DNA from: Phlebotomus papatasi
Lineage: Eukaryota > Arthropoda > Insecta > Diptera > Psychodidae
NCBI RefSeq assembly: GCF_024763615.1
Contig: NW_026604679.1
Coordinates: 62,001-126,000, forward strand
Length of the DNA: 64,000 bases
Direction: 5' to 3'
Position numbers and translations under genes: made by a program. Positions 39,619 through 54,000 of this stretch are shown here, piece after piece; the stretch's first letter is position 1; each line of letters opens with the position of its first letter. The notes beneath the pieces are model-generated. The model searched no databases. It was not told the DNA's origin and saw only the letters and a program-made list of their open reading frames with translations.

Positions 39619-42600
39619 GAGATAGACCCCCCAAAGTTGGCACCAAAAAAATAATTTTTTAGGCCTATATTGTATGCAAATCTTTAAACGCGAATATCTC
39701 CTAAACTAGAAGAGATAGACCCCCCAAAGTTGGCACCAAAAAAATAATTTTTTAGGCCTAAATTGTATGCAAATCTTTAAACGCGAATATCTCCTAAACT
39801 AGAAGAGATAGACCCCCCAAAGTTGGCACCAAAAAAATAATTTTTTAGGCCCATATTGTATGCAAATCTTTAAACGCGAATATCTCCTAAACTAGAAGAG
39901 ATAGACCCCCCAAAGTTGGCACCAAAAAAATAATTTTTTAGGCCTATATTGTATGCAAATCTTTAAACGCGAATATCTCCTAAACTAGAAGAGATAGACC
40001 CCCCAAAGTTGGCACCAAAAAAAATAATTTTTTAGGCCTATATTGTATGCAAATCTTTAAACGCGAATATCTCCTAAACTAGAAGAGATAGACCCCCCAA
40101 AGTTGGCACCAAAAAAATAATTTTTTAGGCCTATATTGTATGCAAATCTTTAAACGCGAATATCTCCTAAACTAGAAGAGATAGACCCCCCAAAGTTGGC
40201 ACCAAAAAAATAATTTTTTAGGCCTATATTGTATGCAAATCTTTAAACGCGAATATCTCCTAAACTAGAAGAGATAGACCCCCCAAAGTTGGCACCAAAA
40301 AAATAATTTTTTAGGCCTATATTGTATGCAAATCTTTAAACGCGAATATCTCCTAAACTAGAAGAGATAGACCCCCCAAAGTTGGCACCAAAAAAATAAT
40401 TTTTTAGGCCTATATTGTATGCAAATCTTTAAACGCGAATATCTCCTAAACTAGAAGAGATAGACCCCCCAAAGTTGGCACCAAAAAAATAATTTTTTAG
40501 GCCTATATTGTATGCAAATCTTTAAACGCGAATATCTCCTAAACTAGAAGAGATAGACCCCCCAAAGTTGGCACCAAAAAAATAATTTTTTAGGCCTATA
40601 TTGTATGCAAATCTTTAAACGCGAATATCTCCTAAACTAGAAGAGATAGACCCCCCAAAGTTGGCACCAAAAAAATAATTTTTTAGGCCCATATTGTATG
40701 CAAATCTTTAAACGCGAATATCTCCTAAACTAGAAGAGATAGACCCCCCAAAGTTGGCACCAAAAAAATAATTTTTTAGGCCTATATTGTATGCAAATCT
40801 TTAAACGCGAATATCTCCTAAACTAGAAGAGATAGACCCCCCAAAGTTGGCACCAAAAAAATAATTTTTTAGGCCTATATTGTATGCAAATCTTTAAACG
40901 CGAATATCTCCTAAACTAGAAGAGATAGACCCCCCAAAGTTGGCACCAAAAAAATAATTTTTTAGGCCTAAATTGTATGCAAATCTTTAAACGCGAATAT
41001 CTCCTAAACTAGAAGAGATAGACCCCCCAAAGTTGGCACCAAAAAAATAATTTTTTAGGCCTATATTGTATGCAAATCTTTAAACGCGAATATCTCCTAA
41101 ACTAGAAGAGATAGACCCCCCAAAGTTGGCACCAAAAAATAATTTTTTAGGCCTATATTGTATGCAAATCTTTAAACGCGAATATCTCTTAAACTAGAAG
41201 AGATAGACCCCCCAAAGTTGGCACCAAAAAAATAATCTTTTAGGCACATTTTGTATGCAAATCTTTAAACGCGAATATCTCCTAAACTAGAAGAGATAGA
41301 CCCCCCAAAGTTGGCACCAAAAAAAATAATTTTTTAGGCCTATATTGTATGCAAATCTTTAAACGCGAATATCTCCTAAACTAGAAGAGATAGACCCCCC
41401 AAAGTTGGCACCAAAAAAATAATTTTTTAGGCCTAAATTGTATGCAAATCTTTAAACGCGAATATCTCCTAAACTAGAAGAGATAGACCCCCCAAAGTTG
41501 GCACCAAAAAAATAATTTTTTAGGCCTATATTGTATGCAAATCTTTAAACGCGAATATCTCCTAAACTAGAAGAGATAGACCCCCCAAAGTTGGCACCAA
41601 AAAAATAATTTTTTAGGCCTAAATTGTATGCAAATCTTTAAACGCGAATATCTCCTAAACTAGAAGAGATAGACCCCCCAAAGTTGGCACCAAAAAAATA
41701 ATTTTTTAGGCCTAAATTGTATGCAAATCTTTAAACGCGAATATCTCCTAAACTAGAAGAGATAGACCCCCCAAAGTTGGCAACAAAAAAATAATTTTTT
41801 AGGCCTAAATTGTATGCAAATCTTTAAACGCGAATATCTCCTAAACTAGAAGAGATAAACCCCCCAAAGTTGGCACCAAAAAAATAATTTTTTAGGCCTA
41901 TATTGTATGCAAATCTTTAAACGCGAATATCTCCTAAACTAGAAGAGATAGACCCCCCAAAGTTGGCACCAAAAAAATAATTTTTTAGGCCTATATTGTA
42001 TGCAAATCTTTAAACGCGAATATCTCCTAAACTAGAAGAGATAGACCCCCCAAAGTTGGCACCAAAAAAATAATTTTTTAGGCCTATATTGTATGCAAAT
42101 CTTTAAACGCGAATATCACCTAAACTAGAAGAGATAGACCCCCAAAAGTTGGCATCAAAAAAAAAATTTTTTTTAGGCATATTTTGTATGCAAATCTTTA
42201 AACGCGAATATGTCCTAAACTAGAAAAGATAGACCCCCAAAGTTGGCATCAAAAAAAAATTTTTTAGTCACATTTTGTATGCAAATCATTAAACGCGAAT
42301 ATCTCCTAAACTAGAAGAGATAGACCCCCCAAAGTTGGCATCAATAAAAATTTTTTTAGGCATATTTTGTATGCAAATCTTTAAACGCGAATATCTCCTA
42401 AACTATAAGAGATAGACCCCCCAAAGTTGGCATCAAAAAAAAATTTTTTTTAGGCATATTTTGTATGCAAATCTTTAAACGCGAATATCTCCTAAACTAG
42501 AAGAGATAGACCCCCCAAAGTTGGCATCAATAAAAATTTTTTTAGGCATATTTTGTATGCAAATCTTTAAACGCGAATATCTCCTAAACTAGAAGAGATA

Positions 42601-43332
42601 GACCCCCCAAAGTTGGCACCAAAAAAATAATTTTTTAGGCCTATATTGTATGCAAATCTTGAAACGCGAATATCACCTAAACTAGAAGAGATAGACCCCC
42701 AAAAGTTGGCATCAAAAAAAAAATTTTTTTAGGCATATTTTGTATGCAAATCTTTAAACGCGAATATCTCCTAAACTAGAAAAGATAGACCCCCAAAGTT
42801 GGCATCAAAAAAAAATTTTTTAGTCACATTTTGTATGCAAATCATTAAACGCGAATATCTCCTAAACTAGAAGAGATAGACCCCCCAAAGTTGGCATCAA
42901 TAAAAATTTTTTTAGGCATATTTTGTATGCAAATCTTTAAACGCGAATATCTCCTAAACTATAAGAGATAGACCCCCCAAAGTTGGCATCAAAAAAAATT
43001 TTTTTTAGGCATATTTTGTATGCAAATCTTTAAACGCGAATATCTCCTAAACTAGAAGAGATAGACCCCCCAGAGTTGGCATCAATAAAAATTTTTTTAG
43101 GCATATTTTGTATGCAAATCTTTAAACGCGAATATCTCCTAAACTAGAAGAGATAGACCCCCCAAAGTTGGCACCAAAAAAATAATTTTTTAGGCCTATA
43201 TTGTATGCAAATCTTTAAACGCGAATATCTCCTAAACTAGAAGAGATAGACCCCCCAAAGTTGGCATAAAAAAAATTTTTTAGGCATATTTTGTATGCAA
43301 ATCTTTAAACGCGAATATCTCCTAAACTAGAA
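39619..43332 (+). repeat. HOR-4 copy 1 (3714 bp, ~40 monomers)
   Basis: Repeats at offset 3714: GGCCTAAATT at 39757/43471, GGCCCATATT at 39849/43563, ATCTCTTAAAC at 41185/44899, and ATCACC at 42117/45831. It contains the HOR-1-type approach to a B block (including GGCAACAAAA), an 11-monomer B block (42131-43149) and a closing GGCATAAAA monomer (~43266). Confidence 0.9.
42131..43149 (+). repeat. B-type block in HOR-4 copy 1 (11 monomers)
   Basis: 1019 bp. Same order as the block at 37211, but it lacks the CTAAAAGAG/GGCATCAATAAAAA monomer before the CCCCAGAGTTGG monomer (43071). That single-monomer difference makes this copy 93 bp shorter than the next. Confidence 0.88.
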
Positions 43333-46300
43333 GAGATAGACCCCCCAAAGTTGGCACCAAAAAAATAATTTTTTAGGCCTATATTGTATGCAAATCTTTA
43401 AACGCGAATATCTCCTAAACTAGAAGAGATAGACCCCCCAAAGTTGGCACCAAAAAAATAATTTTTTAGGCCTAAATTGTATGCAAATCTTTAAACGCGA
43501 ATATCTCCTAAACTAGAAGAGATAGACCCCCCAAAGTTGGCACCAAAAAAATAATTTTTTAGGCCCATATTGTATGCAAATCTTTAAACGCGAATATCTC
43601 CTAAACTAGAAGAGATAGACCCCCCAAAGTTGGCACCAAAAAAATAATTTTTTAGGCCTATATTGTATGCAAATCTTTAAACGCGAATATCTCCTAAACT
43701 AGAAGAGATAGACCCCCCAAAGTTGGCACCAAAAAAAATAATTTTTTAGGCCTATATTGTATGCAAATCTTTAAACGCGAATATCTCCTAAACTAGAAGA
43801 GATAGACCCCCCAAAGTTGGCACCAAAAAAATAATTTTTTAGGCCTATATTGTATGCAAATCTTTAAACGCGAATATCTCCTAAACTAGAAGAGATAGAC
43901 CCCCCAAAGTTGGCACCAAAAAAATAATTTTTTAGGCCTATATTGTATGCAAATCTTTAAACGCGAATATCTCCTAAACTAGAAGAGATAGACCCCCCAA
44001 AGTTGGCACCAAAAAAATAATTTTTTAGGCCTATATTGTATGCAAATCTTTAAACGCGAATATCTCCTAAACTAGAAGAGATAGACCCCCCAAAGTTGGC
44101 ACCAAAAAAATAATTTTTTAGGCCTATATTGTATGCAAATCTTTAAACGCGAATATCTCCTAAACTAGAAGAGATAGACCCCCCAAAGTTGGCACCAAAA
44201 AAATAATTTTTTAGGCCTATATTGTATGCAAATCTTTAAACGCGAATATCTCCTAAACTAGAAGAGATAGACCCCCCAAAGTTGGCACCAAAAAAATAAT
44301 TTTTTAGGCCTATATTGTATGCAAATCTTTAAACGCGAATATCTCCTAAACTAGAAGAGATAGACCCCCCAAAGTTGGCACCAAAAAAATAATTTTTTAG
44401 GCCCATATTGTATGCAAATCTTTAAACGCGAATATCTCCTAAACTAGAAGAGATAGACCCCCCAAAGTTGGCACCAAAAAAATAATTTTTTAGGCCTATA
44501 TTGTATGCAAATCTTTAAACGCGAATATCTCCTAAACTAGAAGAGATAGACCCCCCAAAGTTGGCACCAAAAAAATAATTTTTTAGGCCTATATTGTATG
44601 CAAATCTTTAAACGCGAATATCTCCTAAACTAGAAGAGATAGACCCCCCAAAGTTGGCACCAAAAAAATAATTTTTTAGGCCTAAATTGTATGCAAATCT
44701 TTAAACGCGAATATCTCCTAAACTAGAAGAGATAGACCCCCCAAAGTTGGCACCAAAAAAATAATTTTTTAGGCCTATATTGTATGCAAATCTTTAAACG
44801 CGAATATCTCCTAAACTAGAAGAGATAGACCCCCCAAAGTTGGCACCAAAAAATAATTTTTTAGGCCTATATTGTATGCAAATCTTTAAACGCGAATATC
44901 TCTTAAACTAGAAGAGATAGACCCCCCAAAGTTGGCACCAAAAAAATAATCTTTTAGGCACATTTTGTATGCAAATCTTTAAACGCGAATATCTCCTAAA
45001 CTAGAAGAGATAGACCCCCCAAAGTTGGCACCAAAAAAAATAATTTTTTAGGCCTATATTGTATGCAAATCTTTAAACGCGAATATCTCCTAAACTAGAA
45101 GAGATAGACCCCCCAAAGTTGGCACCAAAAAAATAATTTTTTAGGCCTAAATTGTATGCAAATCTTTAAACGCGAATATCTCCTAAACTAGAAGAGATAG
45201 ACCCCCCAAAGTTGGCACCAAAAAAATAATTTTTTAGGCCTATATTGTATGCAAATCTTTAAACGCGAATATCTCCTAAACTAGAAGAGATAGACCCCCC
45301 AAAGTTGGCACCAAAAAAATAATTTTTTAGGCCTAAATTGTATGCAAATCTTTAAACGCGAATATCTCCTAAACTAGAAGAGATAGACCCCCCAAAGTTG
45401 GCACCAAAAAAATAATTTTTTAGGCCTAAATTGTATGCAAATCTTTAAACGCGAATATCTCCTAAACTAGAAGAGATAGACCCCCCAAAGTTGGCAACAA
45501 AAAAATAATTTTTTAGGCCTAAATTGTATGCAAATCTTTAAACGCGAATATCTCCTAAACTAGAAGAGATAAACCCCCCAAAGTTGGCACCAAAAAAATA
45601 ATTTTTTAGGCCTATATTGTATGCAAATCTTTAAACGCGAATATCTCCTAAACTAGAAGAGATAGACCCCCCAAAGTTGGCACCAAAAAAATAATTTTTT
45701 AGGCCTATATTGTATGCAAATCTTTAAACGCGAATATCTCCTAAACTAGAAGAGATAGACCCCCCAAAGTTGGCACCAAAAAAATAATTTTTTAGGCCTA
45801 TATTGTATGCAAATCTTTAAACGCGAATATCACCTAAACTAGAAGAGATAGACCCCCAAAAGTTGGCATCAAAAAAAAAATTTTTTTTAGGCATATTTTG
45901 TATGCAAATCTTTAAACGCGAATATGTCCTAAACTAGAAAAGATAGACCCCCAAAGTTGGCATCAAAAAAAAATTTTTTAGTCACATTTTGTATGCAAAT
46001 CATTAAACGCGAATATCTCCTAAACTAGAAGAGATAGACCCCCCAAAGTTGGCATCAATAAAAATTTTTTTAGGCATATTTTGTATGCAAATCTTTAAAC
46101 GCGAATATCTCCTAAACTATAAGAGATAGACCCCCCAAAGTTGGCATCAAAAAAAAAATTTTTTTTAGGCATATTTTGTATGCAAATCTTTAAACGCGAA
46201 TATCTCCTAAACTAGAAGAGATAGACCCCCCAAAGTTGGCATCAATAAAAATTTTTTTAGGCATATTTTGTATGCAAATCTTTAAACGCGAATATCTCCT

Positions 46301-47139
46301 AAACTAGAAGAGATAGACCCCCCAAAGTTGGCACCAAAAAAATAATTTTTTAGGCCTATATTGTATGCAAATCTTGAAACGCGAATATCACCTAAACTAG
46401 AAGAGATAGACCCCCAAAAGTTGGCATCAAAAAAAAAATTTTTTTAGGCATATTTTGTATGCAAATCTTTAAACGCGAATATCTCCTAAACTAGAAAAGA
46501 TAGACCCCCAAAGTTGGCATCAAAAAAAAATTTTTTAGTCACATTTTGTATGCAAATCATTAAACGCGAATATCTCCTAAACTAGAAGAGATAGACCCCC
46601 CAAAGTTGGCATCAATAAAAATTTTTTTAGGCATATTTTGTATGCAAATCTTTAAACGCGAATATCTCCTAAACTATAAGAGATAGACCCCCCAAAGTTG
46701 GCATCAAAAAAAATTTTTTTTAGGCATATTTTGTATGCAAATCTTTAAACGCGAATATCTCCTAAACTAAAAGAGATAGACCCCCCAAAGTTGGCATCAA
46801 TAAAAATTTTTTTAGGCATATTTTGTATGCAAATCTTTAAACGCGAATATCTCCTAAACTAGAAGAGATAGACCCCCCAGAGTTGGCATCAATAAAAATT
46901 TTTTTAGGCATATTTTGTATGCAAATCTTTAAACGCGAATATCTCCTAAACTAGAAGAGATAGACCCCCCAAAGTTGGCACCAAAAAAATAATTTTTTAG
47001 GCCTATATTGTATGCAAATCTTTAAACGCGAATATCTCCTAAACTAGAAGAGATAGACCCCCCAAAGTTGGCATAAAAAAAATTTTTTAGGCATATTTTG
47101 TATGCAAATCTTTAAACGCGAATATCTCCTAAACTAGAA
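43333..47139 (+). repeat. HOR-4 copy 2 (3807 bp, ~41 monomers)
   Basis: In register with copy 1 at offset 3714 until late in the B block, then at 3807 because of one additional B-type monomer. It closes with GGCATAAAA near 47072. Confidence 0.9.
45845..46956 (+). repeat. B-type block in HOR-4 copy 2 (12 monomers)
   Basis: 1112 bp. It includes the CTAAAAGAG-preceded monomer (~46768) that the first HOR-4 copy lacks but the block at 37211 has, followed by CCCCAGAGTTGG at 46878. The 12-monomer version is therefore probably ancestral and the 42-kb block a one-monomer deletion. Confidence 0.88.
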
Positions 47140-50100
47140 GAGATAGACCCCCCAAAGTTGGCACCAAAAAAATAATTTTTTAGGCCAATATTGTATGCAA
47201 ATCTTTAAACGCGAATATCTCCTAAACTAGAAGAGATAGACCCCCCAAAGTTGGCACCAAAAAAATAATTTTTTAGGCCTATATTGTATGCAAATCTTTA
47301 AACGCGAATATCTCCTAAACTAGAAGAGATAGACCCCCCAAAGTTGGCACCAAAAAAATAATTTTTTAGGCCTATATTGCATACAAATCTTTAAACGCGA
47401 ATATCTCCTAAACTAGAAGAGATAGACCCCCCAAAGTTGGCACCAAAAAAATAATTTTTTAGGCACATTTTGTATGCAAATCTTTAAACGCGAATATCTC
47501 CTAAACTAGAAGAGATAGACCCCCCAAAGTTGGCACCAAAAAAATAATTTTTTAGGCCTATATTGTATGCAAATCTTTAAACGCGAATATCTCCTAAACT
47601 AGAAGAGATAGACCCCCCAAAGTTGGCACCAAAAAAATAATTTTTAGGCCTATATTGTATGCAAATCTTTAAACGCGAATATCTCCTAAACTAGAAGAGA
47701 CAGACCCCCCAAAGTTGGCACCAAAAAAATAATTTTTAGGCCTATATTGTATGCAAATCTTTAAACGCGAATATCTCCTAAACTAGAAGAGATAGACCCC
47801 CCAAAGTTGGCACCAAAAAAATAATTTTTTAGGCCCATATTGTATGCAAATCTTTAAACGCGAATATCTCCTAAACTAGAAGAGATAGACCCCCCAAAGT
47901 TGGCACCAAAAAAATAATTTTTTAGGCCTATATTGTATGCAAATCTTTAAACGCGAATATCTCCTAAACTAGAAGAGATAGACCCCCCAAAGTTGGCACC
48001 AAAAAAATAATTTTTTAGGCCTATATTGTATGCAAATCTTTAAACGCGAATATCTCCTAAACTAGAAGAGATAGACCCCCCAAAGTTGGCACCAAAAAAA
48101 TAATTTTTTAGGCCTATATTGTATGCAAATCTTTAAACGCGAATATCTCCTAAACTAGAAGAGATAGACCCCCCAAAGTTGGCACCAAAAAAATAATTTT
48201 TTAGGCCTATATTGTATGCAAATCTTTAAACGCGAATATCTCCTAAACTAGAAGAGATAGACCCCCCAAAGTTGGCACCAAAAAAATAATTTTTAGGCCT
48301 ATATTGTATGCAAATCTTTAAACGCGAATATCTCCTAAACTAGAAGAGATAGACCCCCCAAAGTTGGCACCAAAAAAATAATTTTTAGGCCTATATTGTA
48401 TGCAAATCTTTAAACGCGAATATCTCCTAAACTAGAAGAGATAAACCCCCCAAAGTTGGCACCAAAAAAATAATTTTTTAGGCCTATATTGTATGCAAAT
48501 CTTTAAACGCGAATATCTCCTAAACTAGAAGAGATAGACCCCCCAAAGTTGGCACCAAAAAAATAATTTTTTAGGCCTATATTGTATGCAAATCTTTAAA
48601 CGCGAATATCTCCTAAACTAGAAGAGATAGACCCCCCAAAGTTGGCACCAAAAAAATAATTTTTTAGGCACATTTTGTATGCAAATCTTTAAACGCGAAT
48701 ATCTCCTAAACTAGAAGAGATAGACCCCCCAAAGTTGGCACCAAAAAAATAATTTTTTAGGCCTATATTGTATGCAAATCTTTAAACGCGAATATCTCCT
48801 AAACTAGAAGAGATAGACCCCCCAAAGTTGGCACCAAAAAATAATTTTTTAGGCCTATATTGTATGCAAATCTTTAAACGCGAATATCTCCTAAACTAGA
48901 AGAGATAGACCCCCCAAAGTTGGCACCAAAAAAATAATTTTTTAGGCACATTTTGTATGCAAATCTTTAAACGCGAATATCTCCTAAACTAGAAGAGATA
49001 GACCCCCCAAAGTTGGCACCAAAAAAATAATTTTTTAGGCCTATATTGTATGCAAATCTTTAAACGCGAATATCTCCTAAACTAGAAGAGATAGACCCCC
49101 CAGAGTTGGCATCAATAAAAATAATTTTTTAGGCCTATATTGTATGCAAATCTTTAAACGCGAATATCTCCTAAACTAGAAGAGATAGACCCCCCAAAGT
49201 TGGCACCAAAAAATAATTTTTTAGGCACATTTTGTATGCAAATCTTTAAACGCGAATATCTCCTAAACTAGAAGAGATAGACCCCCCAAAGTTGGCACCA
49301 AAAAAATAATTTTTTAGGCCTATATTGTATGCAAATCTTTAAACGCGAATATCTCCTAAACTAGAAGAAATAGACCCCCCAAAGTTGGCACCAAAAAAAT
49401 AATTTTTTAGGCCTATATTGTATGCAAATCTTTAAACGCGAATATCTCCTAAACTAGAAGAGATAGACCCCCCAAAGTTGGCACCAAAAAAATAATTTTT
49501 TAGGCCTATATTGTATGCAAATCTTTAAACGCGAATATCTCCTAAACTAGAAGAGATAGACCCCCCAAAGTTGGCACCAAAAAAATAATTTTTTAGGCAC
49601 ATTTTGTATGCAAATCTTTAAACGCGAATATCTCCTAAACTAGAAGAGATAGACCCCCCAAAGTTGGCACCAAAAAAATAATTTTTTAGGCCTATATTGT
49701 ATGCAAATCTTTAAACGCGAATATCTCCTAAACTAGAAGAGATAGACCCCCCAAAGTTGGCACCAAAAAAAATAATTTTTTAGACCTATATTGTATGCAA
49801 ATCTTTAAACGCGAATATCTCCTAAACTAGAAGAGATAGACCCCCCAAAGTTGGCATAAAAAAAATTTTTTAGGCATATTTTGTATGCAAATCTTTAAAC
49901 GCGAATATCTCCTAAACTAGAAGAGATAGACCCCCCAAAGTTGGCACCAAAAAAAAAATTTTTTAGGCCTATATTGTATGCAAATCTTTAAACGCGAATA
50001 TCTCCTAAACTAGAAGATATAGACCCCCCAAAGTTGGCACCAAAAAAATAATTTTTTAGGCCTATATTGTATGCAAATCTTTAAACGCGAATATCTCCTA

Positions 50101-50573
50101 AACTAGAAGAGATAGACCCCCCAAAGTTGGCACCAAAAAAATAATTTTTTAGGCCTATATTGTATGCAAATCTTTAAACGCGAATATCTCCTAAACTAGA
50201 AGAGATAGACCCCCCAAAGTTGGCACCAAAAAAATAATTTTTTAGGCACATTTTGTATGCAAATCTTTAAACGCGAATATCTCCTAAACTAGAAGAGATA
50301 GACCCCCCAAAGTTGGCACCAAAAAAATAATTTTTTAGGCCTATATTGTATGCAAATCTTTAAACGCGAATATCTCCTAAACTAGAAGATATAGACCCCC
50401 CAAAGTTGGCACCAAAAAAATAATTTTTTAGGCCTATATTGTATGCAAATCTTTAAACGCGAATATCTCCTAAACTAGAAGAGATAGACCCCCCAAAGTT
50501 GGCACCAAAAAAATAATTTTTTAGGCCTATATTGTATGCAAATCTTTAAACGCGAATATCTCCTAAACTAGAA
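47140..50573 (+). repeat. Mixed A-type stretch
   Basis: About 37 A-type monomers without a clean local HOR. It carries isolated substitutions (CATACAAAT at ~47380, losing the octamer; GACAGACC at ~47701), pairs of T5-core monomers (~47640-47740 and 48290-48390), GGCATAAAA at ~49856 and a hybrid B/A monomer at 49088. No gene or unique sequence is present. Confidence 0.75.
49088..49181 (+). repeat. Hybrid B/A monomer
   Basis: The left half has the B-type CCCCAGAGTTGG and GGCATCAATAAAAA; the right half is the A-type TAATTTTTTAGGCCTATATT. The switch lies in the A/T core at about 49115-49123. The neighbours on both sides are A-type and the nearest B block ends 2.1 kb away, so this single half-monomer of B sequence sits alone. 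Confidence 0.85.
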
Positions 50574-50945
50574 GAGATAGACCCCCCAAAGTTGGCACCA
50601 AAAAAATAATTTTTTAGGCACATTTTGTATGCAAATCTTTAAACGCGAATATCTCCTAAACTAGAAGAGATAGACCCCCCAAAGTTGGCACCAAAAAAAT
50701 AATTTTTTAGGCCTATATTGTATGCAAATCTTTAAACGCGAATATCTCCTAAACTAGAAGAGATAGACCCCCCAAAGTTGGCACCAAAAAAATAATTTTT
50801 TAGGCACATTTTGTATGCAAATCTTTAAACGCGAATATCTCCTAAACTAGAAGAGATAGACCCCCCAAAGTTGGCACCAAAAAAATAATTTTTTAGGCCT
50901 ATATTGTATGCAAATCTTTAAACGCGAATATCTCCTAAACTAGAA

Positions 50946-51035
50946 GAGATAGACCCCCCAAAGTTGGCATAAAAATAATTTTTTAGGCACATTTTGTATG
51001 CAAATCTTTAAACGCGAATATCTCCTAAACTAGAA
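50946..51035 (+). repeat. Short hybrid monomer (90 bp), fixed in HOR-3
   Basis: GGCATAAAAATAATTTTTTA joined to GGCACATTTT: a shortened core that mixes the GGCATAAAA form with an A-type right half. It recurs exactly one HOR later (56701-56790), so it predates the amplification of HOR-3. Confidence 0.82.
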
Positions 51036-54000
51036 GAGATAGACCCCCCAAAGTTGGCACCAAAAAAATAATTTTTTAGGCCTATATTGTATGCAAATCT
51101 TTAAACGCGAATATCTCCTAAACTAGAAGAGATAGACCCCCCAAAGTTGGCACCAAAAAAATAATTTTTTAGGCCTATATTGTATGCAAATCTTTAAACG
51201 CGAATATCTCCTAAACTAGAAGATATAGACCCCCCAAAGTTGGCACCAAAAAAATAATTTTTTAGGCCTATATTGTATGCAAATCTTTAAACGCGAATAT
51301 CTCCTAAACTAGAAGAGATAGACCCCCCAAAGTTGGCACCAAAAAAATAATTTTTTAGGCCTATATTGTATGCAAATCTTTAAACGCGAATATCTCCTAA
51401 ACTAGAAGAGATAGACCCCCCAAAGTTGGCACCAAAAAAATAATTTTTTAGGCACATTTTGTATGCAAATCTTTAAACGCGAATATCTCCTAAACTAGAA
51501 GAGATAGACCCCCCAAAGTTGGCACCAAAAAAAATAATTTTTTAGACCTATATTGTATGCAAATCTTTAAACGCGAATATCTCCTAAACTAGAAGAGATA
51601 GACCCCCCAAAGTTGGCATAAAAAAAATTTTTTAGGCATATTTTGTATGCAAATCTTTAAACGCGAATATCTCCTAAACTAGAAGAGATAGACCCCCCAA
51701 AGTTGGCACCAAAAAAAAAATTTTTTAGGCCTATATTGTATGCAAATCTTTAAACGCGAATATCTCCTAAACTAGAAGATATAGACCCCCCAAAGTTGGC
51801 ACCAAAAAAATAATTTTTTAGGCCTATATTGTATGCAAATCTTTAAACGCGAATATCTCCTAAACTAGAAGAGATAGACCCCCCAAAGTTGGCACCAAAA
51901 AAATAATTTTTTAGGCCTATATTGTATGCAAATCTTTAAACGCGAATATCTCCTAAACTAGAAGAGATAGACCCCCCAAAGTTGGCACCAAAAAAATAAT
52001 TTTTTAGGGCTAAATTGTATGCAAATCTTTAAACGCGAATATCTCCTAAACTAGAAGAGATAGACCCCCCAAAGTTGGCACCAAAAAAATAAATTTTTAG
52101 GCATATTTTGTATGCAAATCTTTAAACGCGAATATCTCCTAAACTAGAAGAGATAGACCCCCCAAAGTTGGCACCAAAAAAATAATTTTTTAGGCCTATA
52201 TTGTATGCAAATCTTTAAACGCGAATATCTCCTAAACTAGAAGAGATAGACCCCCCAAAGTTGGCACCAAAAAAATAATTTTTTAGGCCTATATTGTATG
52301 CAAATCTTTAAACGCGAATATCTCCTAAACTAGAAGAGATAGACCCCCCAAAGTTGGCACCAAAAAAATATTTTTTTAGGCCTATATTGTATGCAAATCT
52401 TTAAACGCGAATATCTCCTAAACTAGAAGAGATAGACCCCCCAAAGTTGGCACCAAAAAAATAATTTTCTAGGCCTATATTGTATGCAAATCTTTAAACG
52501 CGAATATCTCCTAAACTAGAAGAGATAGACCCCCCAAAGTTGGCACCAAAAAAATAATTTTTTAGGCCTATATTGTATGCAAATCTTTAAACGCGAATAT
52601 CTCCTAAACTAAAAGAGATAAACCCCCCAAAGTTGGCACCAAAAAAATAATTTTTTAGGCCTATATTGTATGCAAATCTTTAAACGCGAATATCTCCTAA
52701 ACTAGAAGAGATAGACCCCCCAAAGTTGGCACCAAAAAAATATTTTTTTAGGGCTAAATTGTATGCAAATCTTTAAACGCGAATATCTCCTAAACTAGAA
52801 GAGATAGACCCCCCAAAGTTGGCACCAAAAAAATAAATTTTTAGGCATATTTTGTATGCAAATCTTTAAACGCGAATATCTCCTAAACTAGAAGAGATAA
52901 ACCCCCCAAAGTTGGCACCAAAAAAATAATTTTTTAGGCCTATATTGTATGCAAATCTTTAAACGCGAATATCTCCTAAACTAGAAGAGATAGACCCCCC
53001 AAAGTTGGCACCAAAAAAATAATTTTTTAGGCCTATATTGTATGCAAATCTTTAAACGCGAATATCTCCTAAACTAGAAGAGATAGACCCCCCAAAGTTG
53101 GCACCAAAAAAATAATTTTTTAGGCACATTTTGTATGCAAATCTTTAAACGCGAATATCTCCTAAACTAGAAGAGATAGACCCCCCAAAGTTGGCACCAA
53201 AAAAATAATTTTTTAGGCCTATATTGTATGCAAATCTTTAAACGCGAATATCTCCTAAACTAGAAGAGATAGACCCCCCAAAGTTGGCATAAAAAAAATT
53301 TTTTAGGCATATTTTGTATGCAAATCTTTAAACGCGAATATCTCCTAAACTAGAAGAGATAGACCCCCCAAAGTTGGCACCAAAAAAATAATTTTTTAGG
53401 CCAATATTGTATGCAAATCTTTAAACGCGAATATCTCCTAAACTAGAAGAGATAGACCCCCCAAAGTTGGCACCAAAAAAATAATTTTTTAGGCCTAAAT
53501 TGTATGCAAATCTTTAAACGCGAATATCTCCTAAACTAGAAGAGATAGACCCCCCAAAGTTGGCACCAAAAAAATAATTTTTTAGGCCTATATTGTATGC
53601 AAATCTTTAAACGCGAATATCTCCTAAACTAGAAGAGATAGACCCCCCAAAGTTGGCACCAAAAAAATAATTTTTTAGGCCTAAATTGTATGCAAATCTT
53701 TAAACGCGAATATCTCCTAAACTAGAAGAGATAGACCCCCCAAAGTTGGCACCAAAAAAATAATTTTTTAGGCCCATATTGTATGCAAATCTTTAAACGC
53801 GAATATCTCCTAAACTAGAAGAGATAGACCCCCCAAAGTTGGCACCAAAAAAATAATTTTTTAGGCCTATATTGTATGCAAATCTTTAAACGCGAATATC
53901 TCCTAAACTAGAAGAGATAGACCCCCCAAAGTTGGCACCAAAAAAATAATTTTTAGGCCTATATTGTATGCAAATCTTTAAACGCGAATATCTCCTAAAC

